A stretch of 64,000 nucleotides of DNA from Streptomyces zaomyceticus. GTDB taxonomy: Bacteria; Actinomycetota; Actinomycetes; Streptomycetales; Streptomycetaceae. This document shows, in pieces, positions 15,913 through 24,854 of this stretch. Under the pieces are notes generated by a model that saw only the letters and a list, made by a program, of their open reading frames with translations, had not been told where the DNA came from and did no database searches. The DNA lies in NCBI RefSeq assembly GCF_014656215.1, contig NZ_BNBZ01000018.1:62001-126000 (forward strand), read 5' to 3'. The first letter of the stretch is position 1, and each line of letters starts with the position of its first letter. The translations under genes were made by a program, and so were the position numbers.

Positions 15913-17010
15913 TCAGCCCTCCTTGCGGAAGCCCTCCGCCGCCTTCAGGAACAGGTCGTTCGCCTCGCTCTCGCCGATCGTGACGCGCACACCCTCGCCC
16001 GCGAACGGCCGCACCATCACACCGTGGCGCTCGCACTCCGCCGCGAAGTCCAGCGTCCGCTCGCCGAGCCGCAGCCAGACGAAGTTCGCCTGGGTGTCCG
16101 CCACCGTCCAGCCCTGGGCCACGAGCCCGGCATGGACCCGGTCGCGCTCCGCCACCAGCGAGCCGACCCGCCCGAGCAGTTCGTCCTCCGCGCGCAGCGA
16201 GGCCACCGCCGCGTCCTGCGCCAGCTGGCTCACCCCGAACGGCACCGCCGTCTTGCGCAGCGCCGCCGCCACCGGCTCGTGGGCGACCGCGAAGCCGACC
16301 CGCAGCCCCGCCAGGCCGTACGCCTTGGAGAAGGTCCGCAGCACGGCGACGTTCGGCCGGTCGCGGTACAGCTCGATGCCGTCCGGGATCTCGGTGTCGC
16401 GGACGAACTCGCGGTACGCCTCGTCGAGCACGACCAGGACGTCGGAGGGCACCCGGTCGAGGAAGCGCTCCAGCTCGGCCCGGCGCACCGCGGTGCCCGT
16501 GGGGTTGTTGGGGTTGCAGACGAAGATCAGCCGGGTCCTGTCGGTGATCGCCTCGGCCATCGCGTCGAGGTCGTGCACCTCGCCGTCGGTCAGCGGCACC
16601 TGCACCGAGGTGGCCCCGCTGATCTGCGTGATGATCGGGTACGCCTCGAAGGAGCGCCAGGCGTAGATGACCTCGTCACCGGGGCCCGAGGTCGACTGGA
16701 GCAGTGACTGGGCGACGCCGACCGAGCCGGTGCCGGTCGCGATGTGCGAGACGGGCACGCCGAAGCGGTCGGCCAGCTCCTCGGTCAGGCCCGTGCAGGC
16801 CATGTCCGGGTAGCGGTTGAAGTTCGCGGCGGCGGCCAGCGTGGACTCCATGACCCCGGGCAGCGGCGGATACGGGTTCTCGTTGGAGGACAGCTTGAAG
16901 GCCACGGGACCGCCCGAGGCGGCCGGCCTGCCCGGCTTGTAGGTGGGGACGCCGTCCAGCTCGGCGCGCAGCTTCGGGCTGCCCGTACTCGTCCCGCTGG
17001 TCTCGCTCAC
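15913..17010 (-). CDS. Histidinol-phosphate/aromatic aminotransferase (HisC-like)
   Basis: 365 aa, fold type I class II aminotransferase. Visible are LSSNENPYPP (substrate arm), NPNNPTGT near 167, VVLDEAYREF (PLP-binding Asp and Tyr near 192-195), the Schiff-base Lys in TFSKAYGLAGLRVGF near 228, and an Arg near the C-terminus (GVRVTIG) for the substrate carboxylate or phosphate. Family members act on histidinol phosphate or on phenylalanine/tyrosine; a second, biosynthetic hisC usually lies in the his operon, so an aromatic substrate is plausible here. GTG 17010 is chosen for its GGAGG nine nt upstream. Confidence 0.9.
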   Translation of the reverse strand: MSETSGTSTGSPKLRAELDGVPTYKPGRPAASGGPVAFKLSSNENPYPPLPGVMESTLAAAANFNRYPDMACTGLTEELADRFGVPVSHIATGTGSVGVAQSLLQSTSGPGDEVIYAWRSFEAYPIITQISGATSVQVPLTDGEVHDLDAMAEAITDRTRLIFVCNPNNPTGTAVRRAELERFLDRVPSDVLVVLDEAYREFVRDTEIPDGIELYRDRPNVAVLRTFSKAYGLAGLRVGFAVAHEPVAAALRKTAVPFGVSQLAQDAAVASLRAEDELLGRVGSLVAERDRVHAGLVAQGWTVADTQANFVWLRLGERTLDFAAECERHGVMVRPFAGEGVRVTIGESEANDLFLKAAEGFRKEG

Positions 17011-17084
17011 AGTGTGGCCTCCTCGACCGTCCGTACCGCCAATACTGCTCACCTTAAGAGGATTCCCGCCCGCTGCGAATGGGC

Positions 17085-17093
17085 TGTGGACAA
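17085..17093 (-). promoter_or_regulatory. Single DnaA box upstream of the aminotransferase
   Basis: A perfect TTGTCCACA on the minus strand, with a weaker GTTTCCACA at 17108-17116. It lies in the 393-nt gap 17011-17403 between divergent genes; the rest of this gap holds an inverted repeat at 17278-17300 and no recognisable gene. Confidence 0.5.
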
Positions 17094-17277
17094 CAGGAGG
17101 GACACGCTGTGGAAACGGCCCCCTCGGAGCGCCCCCACAGAGGGGGAGCGCGTGCTTGGGTGGCGCGCGCCGGTGGCGGGCGCCGTGGCGCGCATCCCCC
17201 GTAGAGGTGAGTTGAGACCTCTTCGAGACCTCGCCCCCACGCCAGGCCTACACCGTTCGACAACCCCAGGTCTCATG

Positions 17278-17300
17278 TCAAAGGCCGTAACTGCCTTTGA
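17278..17300. promoter_or_regulatory. Inverted repeat upstream of the LacI-family gene
   Basis: TCAAAGGC (17278-17285) and GCCTTTGA (17293-17300) are perfect arms around 7 nt. It sits about 104 bp before the LacI-type regulator and could be its own operator. The following 60 bp is rich in TGCC repeats. Confidence 0.45.
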
Positions 17301-17403
17301 TTCATTGCCTATTGATGCCTTTCGGCCATGCAGAAACGTGCCTGTCAATGCCTGCATATGCGACCGGCCCAACCGCCCCTCGTCGCCCTACTATCGGCTC
17401 GCC

Positions 17404-18510
17404 ATGACAGCAGCAGGGAAGCACCAGGTGAGCCGGGCACAGACCCGGGGAAGCCGGCAGGGCCGGGCAGGCATCCGGGACGTGGCCGCCGCCGCCGGGG
17501 TCTCCATCACGACTGTCTCCGACGCGCTCAACGGGAAGGGCCGACTCCCCGACGCCACCCGCCGTCACGTTCGCGAGGTCGCCGACCGGCTGGGCTACCG
17601 CCCATCCGCGGCGGCCCGCACGCTCCGTACGGGGAAGTCGGGACTCATCGGCCTGACCGTGACCACGTACGGGGATGAACCTTTCACCTTCACCGAATTC
17701 GCGTACTTCGCGGAGATGGCCAGAGCAGCCACATCGGCCGCGCTCGCCCGGGGCTACGCCCTGGTCATCCTCCCCGCCACCTCCCGACATGACGTCTGGT
17801 CGAACGTCGCCCTCGACGGCACCGTCGTCATCGACCCCTCCGACCACGACCCGGTCGTCACCGAACTGGTCCGGCAGGGCCTCCCCGTCGTCTCCGACGG
17901 ACGCCCCGCCGGCACCCTTCCGGTCACCGCCTGGGTGGACAACGACCACGAAGCCGCCGTCCTCGATCTGCTCGACCATCTCGCCGACGCCGGCGCCCGC
18001 CGCATCGGACTCCTCACCGGAACCACCACCGACACCTACACCCGTCTGTCCACCACCGCGTACCTCAACTGGTGCGAGCGGGTGGGCCAGGACCCCGTCT
18101 ACGAGGCCTATCCGGCGCACGACCCGTGCGCGGGCGCCGTCGCGGCCGACCGGCTGCTCGCCCGACCGGACCGGCCCGACGCCGTGTACGGCCTCTTCGA
18201 CCCCAACGGAACCGACCTCCTCGCGGCCGCGCGCCGCTACGGACTGCGCGTCCCGGACGACCTGCTGCTGGTCTGCTGCAGCGAGTCCACCGTCTACGCC
18301 ACCACCGAACCGCCCATCACGACACTGTCGCTCAAGCCGCGACGGATCGGCACGGCCGTCGTCCAGCTCCTCATCGACGCCATCGAGGGGATCGACACGG
18401 ACGGCCCGGTCGAGCAGGTGATACCGACCGAACTGATCGTGCGCACCTCCTCGCAGCGCCGTTCGCCACGCACGACCGTCAGCCCGCCGCGCTCACCCGC
18501 GAAGGACTGA
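17404..18510 (+). CDS. LacI-family transcriptional regulator
   Basis: 368 aa. The N-terminal helix-turn-helix (about 22-70) reads IRDVAAAAGVSITTVSDALNGKG with the hinge motif YRPSAAARTLRTGKSGLIGL, and the rest is a periplasmic-binding-protein fold (about 80-340) with DGTVVIDPSDHD and WVDNDHEAAV. Such proteins repress sugar or nucleoside uptake genes and release on ligand binding, but no transporter gene is adjacent. The ATG at 17404 has no Shine-Dalgarno and TATCGG lies six nt upstream, so a leaderless start is possible. The Arg/Ser/Pro-rich C-terminal tail runs into a repetitive region. Confidence 0.9.
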   Translation: MTAAGKHQVSRAQTRGSRQGRAGIRDVAAAAGVSITTVSDALNGKGRLPDATRRHVREVADRLGYRPSAAARTLRTGKSGLIGLTVTTYGDEPFTFTEFAYFAEMARAATSAALARGYALVILPATSRHDVWSNVALDGTVVIDPSDHDPVVTELVRQGLPVVSDGRPAGTLPVTAWVDNDHEAAVLDLLDHLADAGARRIGLLTGTTTDTYTRLSTTAYLNWCERVGQDPVYEAYPAHDPCAGAVAADRLLARPDRPDAVYGLFDPNGTDLLAAARRYGLRVPDDLLLVCCSESTVYATTEPPITTLSLKPRRIGTAVVQLLIDAIEGIDTDGPVEQVIPTELIVRTSSQRRSPRTTVSPPRSPAKD

Positions 18511-18887
18511 CCCACCAAGGACCGATGTCCGAAGGCCCGTCCTCCGAAGTACCCACTTCCGAAGGACCGGCCTCCGGAGCACGACCCACGAAAGACTGAT
18601 CGGCGAAGGGCCGACACCCCGTCAACCGGCACCACCGAATCTGCCGTCCTCGCCCCTGCCCGTGGGCCAGGACGGCAAAACCGGCCACCTATCCGGCCTC
18701 AACCCTGGATTCGACCTTCTCAATTCGGGCGAAACAACCGGTGAACCCGGAGTGGACCCGGATTCACCACCCCTGGTGCGTCACACAGGAGGACCCTCAT
18801 TCCTATGATGGGCGCACGACACCGCGGACCACCCCGACCAGGCCGGTCCGCGATGTGCAGGGCATCGCGACGGTGGTGGAGGGGTCC
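18511..18887. other. Gene-free 377-nt gap with short repeats and promoter-like site
   Basis: The first 90 nt after the LacI gene contain repeated ccgaag-type short motifs. A hairpin follows at 18642-18677. TATGAT at 18804-18809 is a good -10-like box for the phosphatase gene, but no convincing -35 is seen (TCACAC at 18781-18786 has the right spacing). No coding region was recognised. Confidence 0.55.
18642..18677 (+). terminator. Hairpin downstream of the LacI-family gene
   Basis: tgccgtcct (18642-18650) pairs perfectly with aggacggca (18669-18677) around an 18-nt GC-rich loop and is followed by AAAA. It lies 132 nt after the LacI stop. Confidence 0.5.
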
Positions 18888-20549
18888 ATGACTCAGGGGG
18901 CCGGGCAGGAGCCCGTGGTGCGCACGGCGACATTGCGTGACTTCCGCGTACCGCCGTACGCCCGCGTGCCCGTACAGGGCCATGCCACCGATCCGACATC
19001 CACGGAGCCTCTGCCGGTGTCACCACCGGCAGAGATCCCGCCCGTGCCCATGTCCATGCCCACCGCGCCCGCGCGGCCGGCCGAGGAACTGCCTCCCGTC
19101 GCACCCGCGCCGGTCGAGGCCGTACCGGTGCAGGCCGTGGCGGCACGGGCCGCAGCCGCGCAGGCGGCCACGGCAGCCCGGGCGTCAGCCGCACAGGCAG
19201 GGGCGTCAGCCCCACAGGCTTCAGCCACGCAGACCTCACCCGCCCAGGCCCCGGCGGCACCCGCCCAGGCCCCGGCAGCACCCGCGCAGGCCCCGACGGC
19301 ACCCGCCCAAGCCCCGGCGGCACCAGTCCAGGCCCCGGCCCAGCCAGCACCCGTCGCACCCTCGCCCCTCCCCGCCGCGACCGCCCCCGCCGACCCGCGT
19401 GAGCACACACCCGCGAGCGCCCCCGCGATCCCCGCCGTCCCCCCGCAGCCGCCCGCCCGGACCGCGCCCAGCGCGCCCATGCCCGCCGAGCCGACCCTGC
19501 ACCTGGGACACCGGACCGCCGCCCCCGCGTACCCCGCCGCGGCGGGTTCCTCCATCGTCTCCGTCGCCACCGGCCACCCCGGCAGCGGCTTCCCGGAGGA
19601 CCGGATGCCCGAGGGATACACGCCGACCGAACGCGACCTCCCGGTCATCAACCGCGGCGACACCGTCCAGGTCCCGGTCACCCCCGAGGCCGCCCCCGCC
19701 GCCGAGGCCGCCCCCGCGAACGGCGAAGGACCCGGCCCGCTCTACGTCGTCGGCGACGTCCACGGCTACCTCGACGAACTCGTGGCCGCCCTGCGCGCCC
19801 AGGGCCTCATCGACGAGAACGGCGGCTGGTCCGCCGGCAACGCCCGCCTCTGGTTCCTCGGCGACTTCACCGACCGCGGCCCCGACGGCATCGGCGTCAT
19901 CGACCTCGTCATGCGGCTCTCCGCCGAGGCCGCCGCCGCCGGCGGCTACTGCAAGGCCCTCATGGGTAACCACGAACTGCTGCTCATCGGCGCCAAGCGC
20001 TTCGGCGACACCCCGGTGAACTCCGGCGCCGGCACCGCCACCTTCCAGGCCGCCTGGCTGCTCAACGGCGGCCAGAAGCACGACATGGACCGCCTCCAGG
20101 ACGTCCATCTGCAGTGGATGTCCCGGCTCGACGCCGTGGTGCGCGAGGACGACCACCTCCTCCTGCACTCCGACACCACCGCGTACCTCGAATACGGCGA
20201 GACCATCGAGGACGTCAACGACACCGTCCACGAGATCCTCACCAGGAACGACGCCGACGAGGTCTGGGACGTCTTCCGAAAGTTCACCAAGCGCTTCGCC
20301 TTCCGCGACGAAGGCGGGCCGCAGGCCGTACAGGAGCTGCTCTCCACCTACGGCGGCCACCGGATCGTGCACGGCCACAGCCCCATCCCGTACCTCCTCG
20401 GCCAGGTCGGCACGGAGGAGGGGGAAGACAGTTCGGGCCCGATCGTCGACGGACCGCATGTCTACGCCGACGGTCTGGCGATCGCCATGGACGGCGGAGT
20501 GACCATGGCCGGAAAGCTACTGGTCGTCCAACTGCCGCTGAACAGCTGA
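18888..20549 (+). CDS. PPP-type metallophosphoesterase with Pro/Ala-rich N-terminus
   Basis: 553 aa. The C-terminal catalytic domain (about 280-550) has all metallophosphatase motifs: GDVHG near 289, GDFTDRGPDG near 325, MGNHE near 360, LHSD near 428 and HGHSP near 495. This is the layout of PPP protein phosphatases and ApaH/PrpE-type Ser/Thr phosphatases, binding two metal ions. Residues about 45-280 are a long disordered Ala/Pro/Gln-rich region with 7-aa repeats and no membrane helix. The start has GGAGGGG just upstream. Streptomyces has many Ser/Thr kinases, so a protein substrate is plausible, but nothing nearby identifies it. Confidence 0.9.
   Translation: MTQGAGQEPVVRTATLRDFRVPPYARVPVQGHATDPTSTEPLPVSPPAEIPPVPMSMPTAPARPAEELPPVAPAPVEAVPVQAVAARAAAAQAATAARASAAQAGASAPQASATQTSPAQAPAAPAQAPAAPAQAPTAPAQAPAAPVQAPAQPAPVAPSPLPAATAPADPREHTPASAPAIPAVPPQPPARTAPSAPMPAEPTLHLGHRTAAPAYPAAAGSSIVSVATGHPGSGFPEDRMPEGYTPTERDLPVINRGDTVQVPVTPEAAPAAEAAPANGEGPGPLYVVGDVHGYLDELVAALRAQGLIDENGGWSAGNARLWFLGDFTDRGPDGIGVIDLVMRLSAEAAAAGGYCKALMGNHELLLIGAKRFGDTPVNSGAGTATFQAAWLLNGGQKHDMDRLQDVHLQWMSRLDAVVREDDHLLLHSDTTAYLEYGETIEDVNDTVHEILTRNDADEVWDVFRKFTKRFAFRDEGGPQAVQELLSTYGGHRIVHGHSPIPYLLGQVGTEEGEDSSGPIVDGPHVYADGLAIAMDGGVTMAGKLLVVQLPLNS
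19239..19343 (+). repeat. 21-bp tandem repeat encoding PAQAPAA units
   Basis: Four near-identical 21-bp units starting cccgc(c/g)cag, plus a degenerate fifth, encode consecutive PAQAPAA-like heptapeptides in the phosphatase linker. Likely variable in copy number between strains. Confidence 0.85.
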
Positions 20550-20709
20550 CGCATAACCCTCCGCATCCGGGGAAGGCGAATTCCGGAAACACCCTGTCAG
20601 CGCGTGGCACCGCCGCAATACCATCGGATCCATCCGTAGCAGGCTCTCCTCCGTTTCCGCCCAACCGACCGTTTCCCACGGCTGATCCGGGCCTACGGAG
20701 CATCGGGGG

Positions 20710-21372
20710 ATGCAGATGAACGTGGCTCCGCACCTGCTGACCGAGGACCGCGCCGAGTACGAGCGGCTCCTCGACGACGCACTGAGCACCGCCCACACCC
20801 GTCCGGATCTCGACGGAGCCGGAACCCGGCTCACGCTCGCGCAGTTGCGCTCCCTGACGCTGAACGCGACAACGCTGGTCACCAGCGCGGCGGCGAGCGA
20901 GTACGACCACTTCGTGAAGGTCCGCGAGCAGAACCGCTCGACGAGGGGGAGCCGGGCTCCGGCCTCCTCCGACCGGCCGGGTCCCGGCCCGGGGCCGGGC
21001 GTCGTCGCGATCCTCACCGTCCTCGTGCCCGTCCTCGCGGGCGCGGCCGCCGTCATATTCCTGCTGGTCGGCGCGGTTCTGCACGCGCTCGCCCCCACCA
21101 TGGTGTTCGGGGCGACCCTCCTCACGGCCGGTCTGGTCTTCGGCGTCGTGGCCGCCGCGGGACTGCTCTGTGCTGCGGCCGGGCTGCTCCTGACGGCCCT
21201 GCGGAACAGTCCTGCCGAGGTGAGCGCGGGCGGCCCGCCCGCCGCACCGGACGACGAGCTGTCCCTCGCCCGGGAGGCCTGGCGCCGCGCCCTGCTGGAG
21301 CGCGGCATCCTGCCCTTCCTCCGGGACGTCCTGGCGGCCACCGCCCCGCCCCCGGGCCCGCCCGTCCCCTGA
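20710..21372 (+). CDS. Two-helix membrane protein of unknown function
   Basis: 220 aa; no family recognised. An N-terminal soluble part (1-75) has LTLAQLRSLTLNATTLVTSAAASEYDHF, which looks helical. A Pro/Gly linker is followed by two long hydrophobic segments (about 97-122 and 127-165). The C-terminal cytosolic tail has REAWRRALLERGILPFLRDVL, probably amphipathic. The N-terminus is soluble and there is no signal peptide. Start may be codon 1 or Met3; a GGGGGA ribosome site precedes it. It converges with thiC over a strong shared hairpin. Confidence 0.78.
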   Translation: MQMNVAPHLLTEDRAEYERLLDDALSTAHTRPDLDGAGTRLTLAQLRSLTLNATTLVTSAAASEYDHFVKVREQNRSTRGSRAPASSDRPGPGPGPGVVAILTVLVPVLAGAAAVIFLLVGAVLHALAPTMVFGATLLTAGLVFGVVAAAGLLCAAAGLLLTALRNSPAEVSAGGPPAAPDDELSLAREAWRRALLERGILPFLRDVLAATAPPPGPPVP

Positions 21373-21433
21373 CCCGGACACGCCGCCGGCCCGCGTCTCC
21401 CCCCGTGGGCCGCGGGCCGGTGGCGTGTCGGGG
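21373..21433. terminator. Strong bidirectional stem-loop
   Basis: Bases 21373-21395 pair with 21411-21433 over about 23 bp with two imperfect positions and a 15-nt loop. It separates the convergent membrane-protein and thiC genes. Confidence 0.88.
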
Positions 21434-21442
21434 TCCTCCGGG

Positions 21443-23245
21443 TCACTCCGCCAGCGGGAGGTACACCCGGTTGCCCGTCGCGGCGAACTCGGCCGACTTC
21501 GCGGCCATGCCCGCCTCGATCTCGTCCGCCTTCAGGTCGCCGCCGTGCTCACGGCGGATGTCCTGCGAGATCTTCATCGAGCAGAACTTCGGACCGCACA
21601 TCGAGCAGAAGTGCGCGGTCTTCGCGGGCTCCGCCGGCAGCGTCTCGTCGTGGAACTCACGCGCGGTGTCCGGGTCGAGCGCCAGGTTGAACTGGTCCTC
21701 CCAGCGGAACTCGAACCGCGCGTCCGAGAGCGCGTCGTCCCACTCCTGCGCCCCGGGGTGCCCCTTGGCGAGGTCGGCCGCGTGCGCCGCGATCTTGTAC
21801 GTGATGACACCGGTCTTCACGTCGTCGCGGTTGGGCAGGCCCAGGTGCTCCTTGGGCGTGACGTAGCAGAGCATCGCCGTGCCCCACCAGGCGATCATCG
21901 CGGCGCCGATGCCGGAGGTGATGTGGTCGTACGCGGGTGCGACGTCCGTGGTCAGCGGGCCGAGCGTGTAGAACGGCGCCTCCTCGCAGATCTCCTGCTG
22001 GAGGTCGATGTTCTCCTTGATCTTGTGCATCGGGACGTGGCCCGGGCCCTCGATCATCGTCTGGACGTTGTGGCGCTTGGCGATCGTGTTGAGCTCGCCC
22101 AGCGTCTTCAGCTCGGCGAACTGCGCCGCGTCGTTGGCGTCCGCGATCGAGCCGGGGCGCAGACCGTCGCCCAGCGAGTACGTGACGTCGTACGTCGCCA
22201 GGATCTCGCAGAGCTCCTCGAAGTTCGTGTAGAGGAAGTTCTCCTTGTGGTGCGCGAGACACCAGGCGGCCATGATCGAGCCGCCGCGCGAGACGATGCC
22301 GGTCTTGCGGCGCGCGGTGAGCGGCACGTACGGCAGGAGTACGCCGGCGTGCACCGTCATGTAGTCCACGCCCTGCTCGGCCTGCTCGATGACCGTGTCC
22401 TTGTAGATCTCCCAGGTCAGGTCCTCGGCCCGGCCGTCGACCTTCTCCAGCGCCTGGTAGAGCGGCACGGTGCCGATCGGCACGGGGGAGTTGCGCAGCA
22501 CCCACTCGCGGGTGGTGTGGATGTTGCGGCCGGTGGAGAGGTCCATGACCGTGTCGGCGCCCCACTTGGTCGCCCAGGTCATCTTCTCCACCTCCTCCTC
22601 GATGGAGGAGGTCACGGCGGAGTTGCCGATGTTGGCGTTGACCTTCACCAGGAACCGCTTGCCGATGATCATCGGCTCGATCTCCGGGTGGTTGACGTTG
22701 GCCGGGAGCACCGCGCGACCCGCCGCGATCTCCTCCCGGACGACCTCGGGAGAGACGTTCTCCCGGATCGCCACGTACTCCATCTCCGGGGTGATCTCCC
22801 CCCGGCGCGCGTACGCGAGCTGGGTCACGGCCTGGCCGTCGCGGCCGCGGCGCGGCAGACGCGGGCGGCCGGGGAAGACGGCGTCGAGGTTCTTCAGCCC
22901 CCCGCCGCGCGGCGAGGTGTGCTTGATGCCGTCGTCCTCGGGGCGGGCCGGGCGGCCCGCGTACTCCTCGGTGTCGCCGCGCGCGATGATCCAGTTCTCG
23001 CGCAGCGGCGGAAGGCCCCGCCGTACGTCGGTGTCGACGGTCGGGTCGGTGTACGGGCCGGACGTGTCGTAGAGCGTGACGTCCTTGCCGTTGGTGAGGT
23101 GCACCTGACGGACCGGCACCCGGAGGTCGGGGCGCGAGCCCTGGACGTATCCCTTGTGCCAGCCCGGCGTGCGCTCGGCGTCGACGGGGTCGACGGAGAC
23201 GTCGTCCTGGTTGGAGGCAGGCGTGCGTGCATCCTGAATGGTCAT
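21443..23245 (-). CDS. thiC: Phosphomethylpyrimidine synthase ThiC
   Basis: 600 aa, full length. ThiC is a radical-SAM enzyme that rearranges AIR to HMP-phosphate for thiamine biosynthesis. The C-terminal cluster motif CSMCGPKFC supplies Cys547, Cys550 and Cys555 for the 4Fe-4S cluster. Family blocks include KVNANIGNSA, ADTVMDLSTG, DYMTVHAGV, SRGGSIMAAWCL, YSLGDGLRPGS and MIEGPGHVPMH, which carry the substrate and metal ligands. The ATG is 9 nt after the riboswitch 3' end, so its ribosome site lies inside the switch. It is monocistronic. Confidence 0.98.
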   Translation of the reverse strand: MTIQDARTPASNQDDVSVDPVDAERTPGWHKGYVQGSRPDLRVPVRQVHLTNGKDVTLYDTSGPYTDPTVDTDVRRGLPPLRENWIIARGDTEEYAGRPARPEDDGIKHTSPRGGGLKNLDAVFPGRPRLPRRGRDGQAVTQLAYARRGEITPEMEYVAIRENVSPEVVREEIAAGRAVLPANVNHPEIEPMIIGKRFLVKVNANIGNSAVTSSIEEEVEKMTWATKWGADTVMDLSTGRNIHTTREWVLRNSPVPIGTVPLYQALEKVDGRAEDLTWEIYKDTVIEQAEQGVDYMTVHAGVLLPYVPLTARRKTGIVSRGGSIMAAWCLAHHKENFLYTNFEELCEILATYDVTYSLGDGLRPGSIADANDAAQFAELKTLGELNTIAKRHNVQTMIEGPGHVPMHKIKENIDLQQEICEEAPFYTLGPLTTDVAPAYDHITSGIGAAMIAWWGTAMLCYVTPKEHLGLPNRDDVKTGVITYKIAAHAADLAKGHPGAQEWDDALSDARFEFRWEDQFNLALDPDTAREFHDETLPAEPAKTAHFCSMCGPKFCSMKISQDIRREHGGDLKADEIEAGMAAKSAEFAATGNRVYLPLAE

Positions 23246-23253
23246 GAGACCGA

Positions 23254-23380
23254 TCTCCCTACGCCGGCATTACCCGGTAACAGGTTCGGCGGTCGGCGCA
23301 GCCTCCTCCCGTACGTACATCAGTACGCGCGTACGGTGATCAGCGCCCTCTCAGCCCGGTGCTCCGAGCTCCCGCGTGTG
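23254..23380 (-). promoter_or_regulatory. TPP riboswitch upstream of thiC
   Basis: On the minus strand the RNA contains the pyrimidine-sensor motif GGCUGAGA (complement of 23349-23356) and the pyrophosphate-sensor stretch ending in AAUGCCGGCGUAGGGAGA (complement of about 23256-23273). Between them is an enlarged P3 arm with the palindromic GTACGCGCGTAC-type sequence. The terminal GGGAG doubles as the ribosome site, so ligand binding likely blocks translation initiation of thiC. Confidence 0.95.
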
Positions 23381-23456
23381 CAAAGGTGCCACCACGCTAG
23401 CGTCAACCCTGGCGTGCTGAACAGTGGGCCCCCTCCGTTCTTGCGATGATCGGTCG

Positions 23457-24845
23457 GTGACTTCCCCCCAGCAGACTCCCGAGCCGCACGACCACGATCA
23501 CGGTCCCGGCCCCTCCCACGGGCACGGCCAGGGGCACGAGCCTTCTCACGGCAACGGCCACGGGCATGGCCACAGCCACAGCCACGGACCGGCCGCTCCG
23601 GTGTCGCGCCATCTGCGCAAGGTGATCGCCGCGGTCCTGATCCCCTTCGCGACGGCCGTCGTGGTCGGGCTCGTGGTCCTGTGGCCAGGTGGCGTCCCGG
23701 CGCACGAGCGCACCGGGGTCGGCTTCGACCGCCAGATCGAGCAGGGCGAGGTCGTCGCCGTCGAACAGGTCGACTGCAAGGACGTGAACGCCGCCCAGGT
23801 ACCGCCGACCGGGGACACCTCGACTCCGCAGGGGCGCGAGGCGGTCGCGGCGCAGCAGGGGGACTGCGCGAAGGCGACCGTCGAGGTCACCAGCGGTCCG
23901 GAGAAGGGACGCAGGTTCACCGAGATCGTGCAGCCTGACGCCCCGCGCCAACTGCACGAGGGACAGGGTGTGGTGGTGGCGTACGCCCCCGACGCCCCGC
24001 GCGATCTGCAGTACTCGGTGACGGATGTGAACCGGAAGGTGCCGATCGCCGTCCTCGCCGGGATCTTCGCCCTGGTGGTCGTGGTCGTCGGCCGGATGCG
24101 GGGCGTGATGGCGCTGATCGCGCTCGCCGTGAGCTTCCTGATCCTGACGTTCTTCATCCTGCCGGCGATTCTGCAGGGGTCGAATCCGCTGGTCGTGGCG
24201 GTGGTCGGATCGAGTGCCATCATGCTCGTCGCGCTCTACATGTGCCACGGGCTCTCGGCGCGCACCTCGGTCGCGGTGCTCGGGACGCTGATCTCGCTGC
24301 TGCTGATCGGTCTGCTCGGTTCGCTCTTCATCGGCTGGGCCTCGCTCAGCGGCAACACCGACGACAACACCGGCCTGATCCACGGCCTGTACCCGAGCAT
24401 CGACATGTCCGGCCTGCTCCTGGCCGGCATCATCATCGGTTCGCTCGGTGTGCTCGACGACGTGACGGTCACCCAGACCTCCGCGGTCTGGGAGCTGCGG
24501 CAGGCCGATCCGGGCATGGGACCGCGTGCGCTGTACCGGGCCGCGATCCGGATCGGCCGCGACCACATCGCCTCGGTCGTGAACACCCTGGTGCTCGCCT
24601 ACGCGGGCGCCGCCCTCCCCCTGCTTCTGCTCTTCACCATCGCGCAGAGCAGCATGGGGACGGTGGCCAACAGCGAACTGGTCGCCGAGGAGATCGTCCG
24701 GACGCTCGTCGGGTCGATCGGCCTGGTCGCCTCCGTGCCGGTGACCACGGCGCTCGCGGCCCTGGTGGTCTCCGCCGACCGGACGGAGGGCGGGATCCGG
24801 AAGCCGGCAGCCGTACGGGGTGGGCGGCGCCGCCGAGCCAAGTGA
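23457..24845 (+). CDS. YibE/F-family membrane protein with His-rich N-terminus
   Basis: 462 aa. Residues 10-45 hold about 15 His residues in HGHG, HSHSHG and similar runs, a likely metal-binding tail. One helix (about 53-75) precedes an extracytoplasmic domain (75-190), then seven or so membrane helices carry the YibE/F signature, including IALAVSFLIL, PAILQGSNPL and GSLGVLDDVTVTQTSAVWEL. YibE/F proteins are predicted permeases with unknown substrate. GTG 23457 is preferred; GATGAT six nt upstream and no Shine-Dalgarno suggest a leaderless message. It is divergent from thiC and stops 9 nt before the end of ssgA. Confidence 0.88.
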   Translation: MTSPQQTPEPHDHDHGPGPSHGHGQGHEPSHGNGHGHGHSHSHGPAAPVSRHLRKVIAAVLIPFATAVVVGLVVLWPGGVPAHERTGVGFDRQIEQGEVVAVEQVDCKDVNAAQVPPTGDTSTPQGREAVAAQQGDCAKATVEVTSGPEKGRRFTEIVQPDAPRQLHEGQGVVVAYAPDAPRDLQYSVTDVNRKVPIAVLAGIFALVVVVVGRMRGVMALIALAVSFLILTFFILPAILQGSNPLVVAVVGSSAIMLVALYMCHGLSARTSVAVLGTLISLLLIGLLGSLFIGWASLSGNTDDNTGLIHGLYPSIDMSGLLLAGIIIGSLGVLDDVTVTQTSAVWELRQADPGMGPRALYRAAIRIGRDHIASVVNTLVLAYAGAALPLLLLFTIAQSSMGTVANSELVAEEIVRTLVGSIGLVASVPVTTALAALVVSADRTEGGIRKPAAVRGGRRRRAK

Positions 24846-24854
24846 GCCGCGGGC

